From Arachnia propionica (GTDB taxonomy: Bacteria; Actinomycetota; Actinomycetes; Propionibacteriales; Propionibacteriaceae): a stretch of DNA of 55,678 bases. Within the stretch, counting starts at the first letter, position 1. The number at the start of each line of letters is the position of its first letter. Location of the stretch: the NCBI GenBank assembly GCA_002748325.1, contig PDSD01000022.1, forward strand, positions 1-55,678, written 5' to 3'. Made by a program: the position numbers and the translations under genes. Shown one piece after another: positions 18,201 to 26,131 of this stretch. The notes beneath the pieces were generated by a model. That model was not told the DNA's origin and ran no database searches. It saw only the letters and a list, made by a program, of their open reading frames with translations.

Positions 18201-18880
18201 CGCGGCCCAAATATCGCCTGGCCGATCCGAACGCAGGTAGCGCCGTGGGCAATGGCCAGCCGGTAGTCGCCGGACATGCCCATCGATAGTCGTTGCCAGC
18301 CGCCACCATCGAGGTCTTGCAGCTGTCGCTGCAGCTGCTGCATAACGCGAAAACAGCCGCTTACCCGCTCGCTGCTCTCACTTCGTACCGCGAGCGTCAT
18401 CAAACCGGTCACCCGCAGCGCATCGAAAGCGCGCAATTCAACTGCGACGCTAGGCACCGCTTCGGGTGCAAAACCGTGCTTCTGCGGTTCACCCGAGGAG
18501 TTGACCTGCACCAACACCTCAAGTTGCCGCCCCTGCGCTTGCAATCTGCGATCTAGCGCGGCCGCCAGCTGCAGCGAATCCAGTGCCTGGAACTCGGTTG
18601 CTAGCTCGGCGACTATTTTCGCCTTGTTGGATTGAAGGTGCCCGATGAACACCCACTGCGGAGCCGGGGCACACTCTCGATGTTTGGCGGCAAGTTCGAC
18701 CGCCCGGTTTTCACCGAACCTCTGCCAGCCAGCAGCATGCATCGCAGCCACCACCTGGGCGGGCTGTCCCTTGCTGACCGGCAACAGCTCGGTCGATCCG
18801 ATCATTCGGCCAGCAACTCGTTCCGCGTCGCGGATCAGCTCAAGCTGCTTGGCAGCGGCCGCAACACAGCCAGTAGCCAA
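18194..18880 (-). CDS. YggS/PLPBP-family PLP homeostasis protein
   Basis: 228-residue single-domain PLP-binding protein (alanine racemase-like barrel). It has the PLP lysine in LLPVSKGQP near residue 36, the FGENRAVE motif, GHLQSNKAK, and the phosphate-binding end MGMSGDYRLAIAHGATCVRIG. The family buffers cellular PLP and has no firm catalytic role. The start appears to be TTG at 18880, two bases after the upstream DUF2853 stop, so the two are probably coupled. Confidence 0.92.
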   Translation of the reverse strand: MATGCVAAAAKQLELIRDAERVAGRMIGSTELLPVSKGQPAQVVAAMHAAGWQRFGENRAVELAAKHRECAPAPQWVFIGHLQSNKAKIVAELATEFQALDSLQLAAALDRRLQAQGRQLEVLVQVNSSGEPQKHGFAPEAVPSVAVELRAFDALRVTGLMTLAVRSESSERVSGCFRVMQQLQRQLQDLDGGGWQRLSMGMSGDYRLAIAHGATCVRIGQAIFGPRQ

Positions 18881-18882
18881 GA

Positions 18883-19200
18883 TCAGCTGGCGAAGAAGTC
18901 GAGCCGGCCGAACTTCTCGGCAAGCAGGTAGTAAACGACCGCGCGGCTCTTATTGCGAGTCGATTTCAGCCGCTGACCGACCTCAGCGATCGCCGCGTCG
19001 AGTTCTTCGTCGCTCTTAGTGAGCCCAAGTGACTTGCGCAAAAAGTTCTTGCGCACCCGCTCCAGCTCTTTAGCGTCGCCGAACGCAACCGTGGCCGAAT
19101 CAGACTTGGACAGCACGAGCCGGTAGCGCTTCAGCAGCGCCGCTACGACAGCCGGATCGGCCGATGGCGCATATTCCTTGATTTGGGCGGCGTGGTCCAT
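18883..19200 (-). CDS. DUF2853 family protein
   Basis: 105-residue soluble protein of the DUF2853 family, with the conserved blocks VRKNFLRKSLGL, DAAIAEVG and KSRAVVYYLLAEKFGRL. Function is unknown. The ATG at 19200 has a very strong ribosome-binding site (AGGAGGAATC before the ATG); longer in-frame readings do not. It is translated just ahead of the PLP-binding protein. Confidence 0.87.
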   Translation of the reverse strand: MDHAAQIKEYAPSADPAVVAALLKRYRLVLSKSDSATVAFGDAKELERVRKNFLRKSLGLTKSDEELDAAIAEVGQRLKSTRNKSRAVVYYLLAEKFGRLDFFAS

Positions 19201-19298
19201 GATTCCTCCTAAAGGATCTACTGCTGGGAAGCCTACCCGTAGACCGAAAAACAAGCCGGGTTACCGCTCGTGAGTCGCGACTTCGACGGCCCCCTGGC

Positions 19299-19709
19299 TC
19301 ACCGCGACCGATAGGAATCTATCGGTGCCCTGCGCTGCTGAGAAACGGTGAACCGCGACGGCAAGCCAGGCAAACCCAACACCGTCAGTTCACAGGAGAC
19401 CCCGACAACGAATTGTCCCTGCTGCCCTACCTCGTCAATCACACCCACGACACTGACCGTTGTCACCGGGTTATCGCAGCTGCTGTCGGCAAGCATTGCG
19501 GCAACCGCGTCGCGAGCCAAGCCAGGTGCCGAGCCGGTATCTCGTGCCATTGCCGCTGTCCTGGCAGCATGCGCGGCCGCTGCCCCCACCTGTTGATTAG
19601 CCAAGGCAAGCTGCGCGCCAGTTGCGACTAGGCCGATCAGCAACACCAAGGCAGGGATGATGATCGCTGCCTCTACGGCAACGCTGTAGCCACGCTCGTT
19701 GGTACGCAT
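19299..19709 (-). CDS. TadE/TadG-like pilus assembly protein (second of pair)
   Basis: 136 residues: a short positive N-terminus with ERGYSVAVEAAIIIPALVLLIG, a pseudopilin-type segment with the conserved Glu in the hydrophobic stretch, then an extracytoplasmic domain with two cysteines. Such proteins are minor pseudopilins of Tad/Flp pilus systems. The ATG at 19709 shares one base with the stop of the upstream TadE-like gene. A 13-codon frame (19302 to 19261) starts on its stop as GTGA and may be a remnant of a third gene. Confidence 0.75.
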   Translation of the reverse strand: MRTNERGYSVAVEAAIIIPALVLLIGLVATGAQLALANQQVGAAAAHAARTAAMARDTGSAPGLARDAVAAMLADSSCDNPVTTVSVVGVIDEVGQQGQFVVGVSCELTVLGLPGLPSRFTVSQQRRAPIDSYRSR

Positions 19710-20074
19710 CAGCCGGTCAGCTTTTCGACTGGCCAACTCACCTCAGTGTTGATCTGCGTTGCGACCCCTGGCAACGGCGCAATTGCTTGCCCGGAAACAA
19801 CACAGCTGGCCTGCGTGCTGCCGCGATTAACCCGAACGCTGACTGCAACGAACGCTCCCTGGCTCAGGGCAGCTTCAGCCGCAGCTTGGCCAGCGCTAGC
19901 AGAGCCTTGATACACCGCCGCCACCCTGGCTCCTTCCTGTGCCGCAGCGGTCGCGATAGCTTCGGCCCACGAAACCATGGCCCACTGCAACGTGGCCAGG
20001 AAAGCGAAAAATGCCACCGGCAGTAGCAGCGCTAGCTGCACACTGTTCGACATCCCCTGCTGATCTGGGTTCAT
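19709..20074 (-). CDS. TadE-like pilus assembly protein (first of pair)
   Basis: 121 residues with one N-terminal hydrophobic helix (VQLALLLPVAFFAFLATLQW), a TadE-type helix with small residues, then a compact extracytoplasmic domain with a single cysteine. The ATG at 20074 was chosen for its GAGG ribosome-binding site; longer in-frame readings upstream carry no family homology. It is the first gene of a two-gene unit. No tadZ, tadA, tadB, tadC or flp pilin gene is near. Confidence 0.72.
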   Translation of the reverse strand: MNPDQQGMSNSVQLALLLPVAFFAFLATLQWAMVSWAEAIATAAAQEGARVAAVYQGSASAGQAAAEAALSQGAFVAVSVRVNRGSTQASCVVSGQAIAPLPGVATQINTEVSWPVEKLTG

Positions 20075-20171
20075 GGCCTCATCCTCGCAAAGTTTCTGGA
20101 CACCCGCAGTGGCCTGTGGACAACTGTGGCATAGGCTTATACCGAACAATCACTGTGATGGAAGGAAATTC

Positions 20172-21371
20172 ATGGTCGCAAAGGTCGCTATCCTGACCGC
20201 TGGCGGTTACGCCCCATGCTTGTCGTCAGCCATTGGTGGGCTCATCGAGCACTACACCAGTGCAGCCCCAGAAATCGAGATTATTGCCTACAAGCACGGC
20301 TACCAAGGTCTTCTCCAGGGCGACTACCTGAGAGTCACTGACACGGTGCGTGCCAACGCCGGTTTGTTGCACAAGTTTGGTGGCTCCCCGGTTGGCAACT
20401 CGCGGGTAAAGCTCACCAATACCGAGGATTTGGTCAAGCGTGGTCTGGTGCCCGAGGGCGCAAACCCGCTCAAGGTTGCTGCCGATCGGCTGGTCGCCGA
20501 TGGGGTTGATGTACTGCACACCATCGGCGGTGACGACACCAATACCACCGCCGCTGATTTGGCCGCGTTCCTGGCCCAAAACGACTACCCGTTGACCGTC
20601 GTCGGCCTGCCCAAGACGATCGATAACGACGTCGTTCCGATCCGGCAATCGCTAGGTGCTTGGACCGCCGCGGAGCAGAGCTCGATCTTTGCCCAAAACA
20701 TCGTCGCCGAGCACAACTCCGGTTCCCGCATGTTGATCGTGCACGAAGTCATGGGCCGCAACTGTGGCTGGCTCACCGCCGCCACCGCCGCGAAGTACCG
20801 CGAATGGCTTGATACCCAGCAGTGGCTGCCCGAAATCGGCTTGTCACGCGAAGCCTGGGATGTGCACGGGGTCTACCTCCCGGAGCTGGAGCTGGATCTG
20901 CACACCGAAGCTGACCGGCTGCGCTCCATCATGGACGAGGTAGGCAACGTGACCATCTTCCTCTCTGAGGGAGCAGGACTGGAAGCCATCGTGCAGGAGC
21001 TGGAAGCCAGCGGCCAAGAGGTGCCGCGGGATCCGTTCGGCCACGTCAAGCTAGACAAGATCAACCCCGGCAAGTGGTTCAGCAAACAGTTCGCGACCCT
21101 ACTCGGCGCTGAAAAGGTGATGGTGCAAAAGTCCGGCTACTTCTGCCGCTCAGCTGCGGCGAATGAGCAGGATCTGGAACTCATCAACCGTTCCACCAAG
21201 CTCGCGGTTGACTGCGCGCTACGAGGCGAATCCGGTGTGATCGGCCTCGACGAAGAAAACGCAGACACCTTGAGCGCCATCGCCTTCGATCGCATTGCCG
21301 GCGGTAAGGCCTTCGACGTGACTCAAGATTGGTTCCAGGCGTTGCTGAAAGACATCGGCCAAGCCAGCTAG
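20172..21371 (+). CDS. pfp: Pyrophosphate-dependent 6-phosphofructokinase
   Basis: 399-residue phosphofructokinase of the PPi-using group. The GGDD signature with two aspartates (TIGGDDTNTTA, residues 118-128) and PKTIDNDV are typical of the PPi-dependent enzymes, whereas ATP enzymes have GGDGS. It interconverts fructose 6-phosphate and fructose 1,6-bisphosphate reversibly in the cytoplasm. The ATG at 20172 has GAAGGA before it and begins at family homology. The stop overlaps the convergent YihY gene by four bases (CTAG). Confidence 0.93.
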   Translation: MVAKVAILTAGGYAPCLSSAIGGLIEHYTSAAPEIEIIAYKHGYQGLLQGDYLRVTDTVRANAGLLHKFGGSPVGNSRVKLTNTEDLVKRGLVPEGANPLKVAADRLVADGVDVLHTIGGDDTNTTAADLAAFLAQNDYPLTVVGLPKTIDNDVVPIRQSLGAWTAAEQSSIFAQNIVAEHNSGSRMLIVHEVMGRNCGWLTAATAAKYREWLDTQQWLPEIGLSREAWDVHGVYLPELELDLHTEADRLRSIMDEVGNVTIFLSEGAGLEAIVQELEASGQEVPRDPFGHVKLDKINPGKWFSKQFATLLGAEKVMVQKSGYFCRSAAANEQDLELINRSTKLAVDCALRGESGVIGLDEENADTLSAIAFDRIAGGKAFDVTQDWFQALLKDIGQAS

Positions 21372-22567
21372 CGCCGCGATAGCCAGCGGCTGAGGCTGGT
21401 TAGCAACGCGCCAATCCCGACGCCAGTTGCGGCGCCTAGGGCGTAGCCGATTCTGCGTCCGGCGTTCGCGCTGCGCACAGCTACCTGTTCGCTGACCAAC
21501 CGTTCCTCGCTTGGCCTACTCACCTGCGAGGGATCGAAGTTTTCTGCTCGTAGCTGATCCAGCGGGATCGTGGCTGCTTGCCTGGGCGGGGCCGCCCTGC
21601 GAGGCCGGGGCTGTTGTTCAGGTTCGGCATCGTTGCCCGGCTCGGCTGCTGCCGCCTCGTCGGCGGTTTGCGTAGCCTCCTCGTCGCTGTCCTTTTGCTG
21701 CCATGATTCCGCGGAGCCAACCCAGGCACTCGACATCAGCATGATCGTTGCCACCAGGTTGAATAGCAACATCAGCACAATTACCGGCCCGAATACCGCC
21801 GTGGCGCGGTTGTTGGCAAAGACGCTAACCAGCAGTCCGGATAGCTGCAGCAGCACCAACAACAATGCCGCGCCGAGTAGCGTGCCCGCCAGCCAAAGCC
21901 GCCACGGTACCCGCTCGCCGGGGAACACCAAAAAGATGTAGGCCATGACCAGCCAGGTGGCTAGCAGCCCGACCAGCAACCCTGCTACCCGCAGCGCGAT
22001 TGTGGCCCCTGGGACATCACCCAAGCCAAGCAACTCTATGATCTGCCGTAGCAGTGGCGGTACCGCAGAGTTGACCGCAATCGCGACCCCGAGCACCACC
22101 AGCAGCCCAAAGAACGTGGCGATGTTGACGAGCAATTCGATCAAGAACCCGCGCGACTTAGCAGCCTCGCTGAACCGGTCCTTCCACAACGCCTTGAAAG
22201 CACGCTTCAGGTTGCCGATCCAATTTGAGCCTGAGTAAGCGGCGATGAGCAATGCCACCAAGCCGATGCTGCGCCAGCTTTTCAAAATGTAATCCATAAG
22301 TTGCCCCATGGATTTGGGGAGGCCTCCCCCATCGGATTGCTCCGCTATCGCGGCCTGAAAACCTGGCAGCAGGTCTGGCCGCAACACGGTCAGTGTCATG
22401 CCAAGTGCAGAGATGGCGAACATCAAGACGGGCACCAACGACAAAACAGAGTAATACGTCACCGCAGCCGCGAACTGCGGCCCCAGCCGAGTACTAAAGC
22501 GCTCATTTGCGGCCAATGCATGCGCTATCGGCGGGAACCTCAGAATCTTTTCAAGCCGTTCCTTCAC
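21368..22567 (-). CDS. YihY/BrkB-family membrane protein
   Basis: 399 residues. About residues 30-290 carry six hydrophobic helices of the YihY/UPF0761 family, including the AAVTYYSVLSLVPVL motif and the SAWVGSAE segment. The last 110 residues are a long polar tail rich in Pro, Arg, Glu and Gln. The family was once called ribonuclease BN in error; its real role, perhaps transport or envelope-related, is unknown. The GTG at 22567 is the only start near the domain beginning. Confidence 0.87.
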   Translation of the reverse strand: MKERLEKILRFPPIAHALAANERFSTRLGPQFAAAVTYYSVLSLVPVLMFAISALGMTLTVLRPDLLPGFQAAIAEQSDGGGLPKSMGQLMDYILKSWRSIGLVALLIAAYSGSNWIGNLKRAFKALWKDRFSEAAKSRGFLIELLVNIATFFGLLVVLGVAIAVNSAVPPLLRQIIELLGLGDVPGATIALRVAGLLVGLLATWLVMAYIFLVFPGERVPWRLWLAGTLLGAALLLVLLQLSGLLVSVFANNRATAVFGPVIVLMLLFNLVATIMLMSSAWVGSAESWQQKDSDEEATQTADEAAAAEPGNDAEPEQQPRPRRAAPPRQAATIPLDQLRAENFDPSQVSRPSEERLVSEQVAVRSANAGRRIGYALGAATGVGIGALLTSLSRWLSRR

Positions 22568-22614
22568 GGCTAGAGACTAGCTGACCTCGCACTGGTTGAA
22601 GCAAATACCAGGAA

Positions 22615-23190
22615 CTAGACGGCTTTCCGGGCGCGCCTCCTCGCCGCCAACTCGTCGTTGCCCGATTCCTGCGACGAATCTTGCGCCGAAGTGACAGCCT
22701 CGGTCGGCAGCGTCGACATAGTGCCTTCGATGTCGCGCCACACACTAGAAATCGAGATCATGAACATTCCCTGGCCGCCTTGGGTCAGGTCGTACAGTTC
22801 GTTGGCCGAGGTTACCTCGTAGACGCTGAAGCCGTCGCTGACCAGTGTGATCTCGGTGATATCGCGCACGCCGCGGGCCCGTAGGTGATCGACCGCGACG
22901 CGAATTTGTTGCAGGGAAATCCCTAAATCTAGAAAGCGCTTAACAACTCGTAGCAACAGGATGTCTCGGAATGAGTACAACCGCTGGGTACCGGATCCGT
23001 CTGCTTGTTTAAGCTCCGGGACGACCAGCCCCGTGCGGGCCCAATAATCCAATTGGCGGTAGCTGATCCCAGCGATCCGGTGCGCAACCGGCCCCCGGAA
23101 TCCCATGCCGCTGGGCAACGGCGAATAGTCACCGTCAAAAAGACGATCTTGCACAGCTTCCGGCTGTGCATTCATGGCCGTATCTGCCAT
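22615..23190 (-). CDS. MerR-family regulator (Rv1830-like)
   Basis: 191 residues. The N-terminal third is a MerR-type winged helix-turn-helix (ISYRQLDYWARTGLV, QRLYSFRDILLLRVVKR), followed by a dimerisation helix and an effector region. Position beside the DUF151 nuclease, FtsR-like MerR and FHA genes matches Rv1830 in M. tuberculosis. The ATG has a strong GAGGAG site. A 166-base gap to the next upstream gene, the longest but one here, probably holds its promoter. Target genes are unknown. Confidence 0.88.
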   Translation of the reverse strand: MADTAMNAQPEAVQDRLFDGDYSPLPSGMGFRGPVAHRIAGISYRQLDYWARTGLVVPELKQADGSGTQRLYSFRDILLLRVVKRFLDLGISLQQIRVAVDHLRARGVRDITEITLVSDGFSVYEVTSANELYDLTQGGQGMFMISISSVWRDIEGTMSTLPTEAVTSAQDSSQESGNDELAARRRARKAV

Positions 23191-23356
23191 CTTCGCTCCT
23201 CAAGACTACCCACGGTGCTGTTGGCTACTTATTGACCGTAAACGTGCGCAGCGTAAAGCTGCTCCGACACGCCGCAACTAACAGCAACTCGTTGTCCTTC
23301 CCACTCCAGCAGCAAGCCGCCAGCACCCCAGCCTACTACCGCGAAACCGGCTATGA

Positions 23357-23833
23357 CTAGGGCTTTTCCTCATTGAAATCCTGTGCGGTTACCCCCTCCA
23401 GGAATTCCTTGAACCGTTCCACTTCGTCGGCTGGTTTTTCATCAACCTCAACTGCTACTTGATCCATGAGGTCATCGGCGGCGAAAACCGGCGCCCCAAG
23501 CAAGACCGCCACCGTGACAGCATCCGAGGGGCGGCAGTCGAAGCTGTGCTCCCCCACTGCCAGCGCAGCGTGAAAGACCTCTGCTTCCAACCGATCAATA
23601 GTCACCGAGCACTCGCCTCGTCCCCGGCCAAGCTTGCCCACCACGGTTGCCAGCAACTCATGGGTCATCGGCCGTGGCGCAGCCTTGCCCTCAAGCGCCT
23701 GCGCGATCGCCGCGGCATCAATCGCCGAGACCCAAACCGGCAGCAGCCGCGAGCCGCCCTGTTCCTGCAGCACTAGCACGGGGGCGTCATCGCTGCCGGT
23801 GAGACGCACTCCGACGACATCTAGCTGGATCAT
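23357..23833 (-). CDS. Bifunctional nuclease family protein (DUF151)
   Basis: 158-residue DUF151/BFN domain protein, with LQEQGGSRLLPVWVSAIDAAAIAQ and the RPSDAVTVAVLLGAPVFA block typical of the family. Relatives are described as having RNase and DNase activity in plants; the bacterial role is not settled. It lies 12 bases after the FtsR-like gene in the conserved actinobacterial block (Rv1829 position), so it is likely co-transcribed. Confidence 0.9.
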   Translation of the reverse strand: MIQLDVVGVRLTGSDDAPVLVLQEQGGSRLLPVWVSAIDAAAIAQALEGKAAPRPMTHELLATVVGKLGRGRGECSVTIDRLEAEVFHAALAVGEHSFDCRPSDAVTVAVLLGAPVFAADDLMDQVAVEVDEKPADEVERFKEFLEGVTAQDFNEEKP

Positions 23834-23845
23834 GGTTCCAGCTTA

Positions 23846-24529
23846 TTACTTAGTCATCTGCGAGTGTAGGTATGCGATATGCGCCTGCAGGACGAGCCGG
23901 TAGATATCAGCGGTGAGCGCCGCCGGCCGGGTGCCCCTGCGCTGGTACGGTCCTAGTACCTGCTGCGCGAGTGCGGCTTCCGCCACAGCCGCCTGCTGAA
24001 TCACCCGCAGTTGGCGCAGGTCGATACCCAAATCACCTAAGCGTTTCGCAGCCCTTGCGATCGCGACCATTTCTTGGCCGTAAAGGTGAGTGCCTGGTCG
24101 ATATGACACCAGTTGCAGCCGCTCCAACTCGATGAAGGCCCCTTCGCTCAGCTCGGTTTCTGCCAAGATCTGCCGCCGATTCAGCGGCGGCTTCTGGGTG
24201 CGCGGGCCCCTACTGGAGCTCTTGGCGGCAGGCTGGGAAGGTTCGGGGCTTGGCTTCGTCCTTGCTGGGACGGCATCGCCCCGATCCATTGCGTCGAGCT
24301 CTTCTCGAATCACCTTGAGCGGCAGGTAGCGATCTCGCTGGGCACGCAACACAAACAGTAACCGATCAATGTCGGCTTGGTTGAACCGCCGATAACCAGA
24401 GGGCTGATCCCGATCCGGGGTGATGAGCCCCTCCGATTCTAAATATCGAAGCTTCGAGACCGACAGATCTGGAAACTCTTCTCTGACGAGCTCCAATACC
24501 TGCCCAATGGTGCGCGGAGTGGCGCGCAT
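23846..24529 (-). CDS. ftsR: MerR-family regulator, FtsR-like (Rv1828 position)
   Basis: 227 residues with an N-terminal MerR helix-turn-helix (SKLRYLESEGLITPDRD, SGYRRFNQADIDRLLFVLR), a linker of about 40 polar residues (90-130) and a C-terminal helical domain. The Corynebacterium homologue FtsR activates ftsZ transcription, and the M. tuberculosis counterpart is Rv1828. The ATG shares one base with the FHA gene's stop, so the genes are coupled. The name is by homology and synteny; function is not shown here. Confidence 0.87.
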   Translation of the reverse strand: MRATPRTIGQVLELVREEFPDLSVSKLRYLESEGLITPDRDQPSGYRRFNQADIDRLLFVLRAQRDRYLPLKVIREELDAMDRGDAVPARTKPSPEPSQPAAKSSSRGPRTQKPPLNRRQILAETELSEGAFIELERLQLVSYRPGTHLYGQEMVAIARAAKRLGDLGIDLRQLRVIQQAAVAEAALAQQVLGPYQRRGTRPAALTADIYRLVLQAHIAYLHSQMTK

Positions 24530-25011
24530 TACTTACTCCCGATCCGCCCCATACGCAGGTAGGCCCGGTACTTGCCAATGTGGATTTGATCGCCGTCGTG
24601 AAGCACCCGCGGGCTGTCAATCCGTTCGCGGTTGAGATAGGTACCGTTCATGCTACCTAGATCTTCCAGCAGCAGCTGATCGTCCTTGTAGACAAAGCGC
24701 AGATGGTGCCGGGAGACCGAAATATCGTCGAGGAAGATGTCGCACTTCGGGTGCCTACCCGCAGTGGTGCTTTCCTGATCCAACCGGATGATCGACTTGT
24801 CTGAGCCGCCCTTGTGGATGATCAGCACTACATCGCCATGCTCTAGGGCAGGCGTTTCCAGTTCGACTGTAGGAACCGCGGCCTCTTCGGAACCGGGAAC
24901 CGCGGCCATAACTCGCGTGCTCTCTGGATCCAACGCAAGCACAATCTCGCCGCAGTGGCTACAGTATCGATCCTGTTCTTGCACCGGATGACCGCATTGC
25001 TGGCACTGCAT
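24529..25011 (-). CDS. Zinc-ribbon FHA-domain protein, GarA/OdhI-like
   Basis: 160 residues. The N-terminus has a zinc ribbon (CQQCGHPVQ, YCSHCG), and residues about 65-155 form an FHA phosphothreonine-binding domain (AGRHPKCDIFLDDISVSRHH, GSMNGTYLNRERI). The FHA part and the gene neighbourhood correspond to GarA/OdhI, which controls 2-oxoglutarate dehydrogenase and glutamate metabolism. The phosphorylated ETTS motif in the N-terminal tail of GarA is not seen; the zinc ribbon stands there instead. Regulation may therefore differ. Confidence 0.88.
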   Translation of the reverse strand: MQCQQCGHPVQEQDRYCSHCGEIVLALDPESTRVMAAVPGSEEAAVPTVELETPALEHGDVVLIIHKGGSDKSIIRLDQESTTAGRHPKCDIFLDDISVSRHHLRFVYKDDQLLLEDLGSMNGTYLNRERIDSPRVLHDGDQIHIGKYRAYLRMGRIGSK

Positions 25012-25085
25012 CGTCGGCTCCTCTCACTGGGCAGCGTGATCGCCCCAGGCTAGCGGTCGCTGCAGCTACATTCCAGCATGGCACG

Positions 25086-25799
25086 CTATTTTGGCTGAGC
25101 AAACTGAAAATCATGCGGTTCTACGATGCTTTGAATCTCGATTCTAGTTTCGCGTGCCACCTGCGCTGCTGCGCCTGCCGCGTCCACCCTGGCCACGAAG
25201 CCACCACGGAATTGGATCCCTGCTGCCAACGTACTCGGCTCCCCGATAGCTTCTATTAGGTATGGCGCCTCGAGCCGCTTGCCATCGGCAATGATCGTCC
25301 CGTCGGAGTCGGTACCCAGCCAAGACCGAGCAGTAAGCCGAACCGCGTCATTGAGCTCAATCACTTCAGCACCAGCGTCACGCAATTCCTCGACGCCTTC
25401 CAATAGCAGCTCAGCGGTCACCACTTGGTTCTCGTCAGCCACTAGAGCCCGGATTCCTGGCCCGGATGCGGCCACCTCGCCGCTGAGCAGCTGCAGGTCG
25501 ACAAGTCGTTGCTGCGCGGCCTCCTGCGCCGCCTGAGCGCCAGCAGCACCACTGGTCAGCTCGTCACGTAGGCTTCGCAGCTGCCTGATGCTGGCTTCCA
25601 GCTCGGCGTTGTTGTCTTGCAGTGTGTCCAACATGCCAATCAGTTCATCGCGGCGGAATCGGGAAAGATCGTCTGCTTGCGAATGGGACTTTATAGTGAC
25701 GACCAGGCCAGCCGCAGTTATCGCCAGCAACATACCCGTCAACAGTTGCGAGATCGATACCTTGAACCAGTTCCGGCGAGGCCCGTTGCCGCTAGGCAT
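25086..25799 (-). CDS. DUF881 family membrane-anchored protein (second copy)
   Basis: 237 residues: one N-terminal membrane helix (about 12-33), a coiled-coil-like stretch (residues 50-95, rich in Leu, Glu, Gln) and a DUF881 domain with GPGIRALVADENQ and the AEVIELNDAVRLTARSWL block. Related to Bacillus YlxX/YlxW, often near division genes; function unknown. It overlaps the DUF1290 gene by eight bases. In M. tuberculosis the equivalent is Rv1825, normally followed by gcvH, which is absent here. Confidence 0.87.
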   Translation of the reverse strand: MPSGNGPRRNWFKVSISQLLTGMLLAITAAGLVVTIKSHSQADDLSRFRRDELIGMLDTLQDNNAELEASIRQLRSLRDELTSGAAGAQAAQEAAQQRLVDLQLLSGEVAASGPGIRALVADENQVVTAELLLEGVEELRDAGAEVIELNDAVRLTARSWLGTDSDGTIIADGKRLEAPYLIEAIGEPSTLAAGIQFRGGFVARVDAAGAAAQVARETRIEIQSIVEPHDFQFAQPK

Positions 25800-26124
25800 T
25801 GAACAGCTTTCGTCGAATCGCAGCCAGGTTAGTGAAAATGCGAATCCCCAGCACCACGATCACGGCGGTCAGCAGCTGCGAGCCAACCCCAATCTGATCC
25901 CCCACGAACACGATCAGCGCCGCCATCAAAACGTTGGACACGAACGAAACAGCTAAGACCCGATCAGAGAAGGTGCCTTCCAGGTGAGCTCGGGCGCCAC
26001 CCAGGATGGCATCCACAGCGGCCACGATTGCCACTGGTAGGTATGGTTCTAGAAACCCAGGAACGGTGGGCTCCAACAGCAGCCCGACAATGATGCCGAT
26101 GATCAGCCCTAGTATCGCAATCAC
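25792..26124 (-). CDS. DUF1290 (small basic protein, Sbp) family
   Basis: 110-residue hydrophobic protein with three helices (ILGLIIGIIVGLLLEPTVP, VAIVAAVDAILGGARA and a C-terminal pair), typical of the Sbp/DUF1290 family found between two DUF881 genes. The GTG at 26124 was chosen because the family begins there and it lies eight bases after the upstream stop. Function is unknown. Confidence 0.87.
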   Translation of the reverse strand: MIAILGLIIGIIVGLLLEPTVPGFLEPYLPVAIVAAVDAILGGARAHLEGTFSDRVLAVSFVSNVLMAALIVFVGDQIGVGSQLLTAVIVVLGIRIFTNLAAIRRKLFNA

Positions 26125-26131
26125 GATTGTC

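Noticed and set aside
19261..19302. A third, 13-codon gene after the TadE-like pair
   Set aside because: It is too short to call a gene. It starts as GTGA on the previous stop, so I noted it only as a possible remnant.
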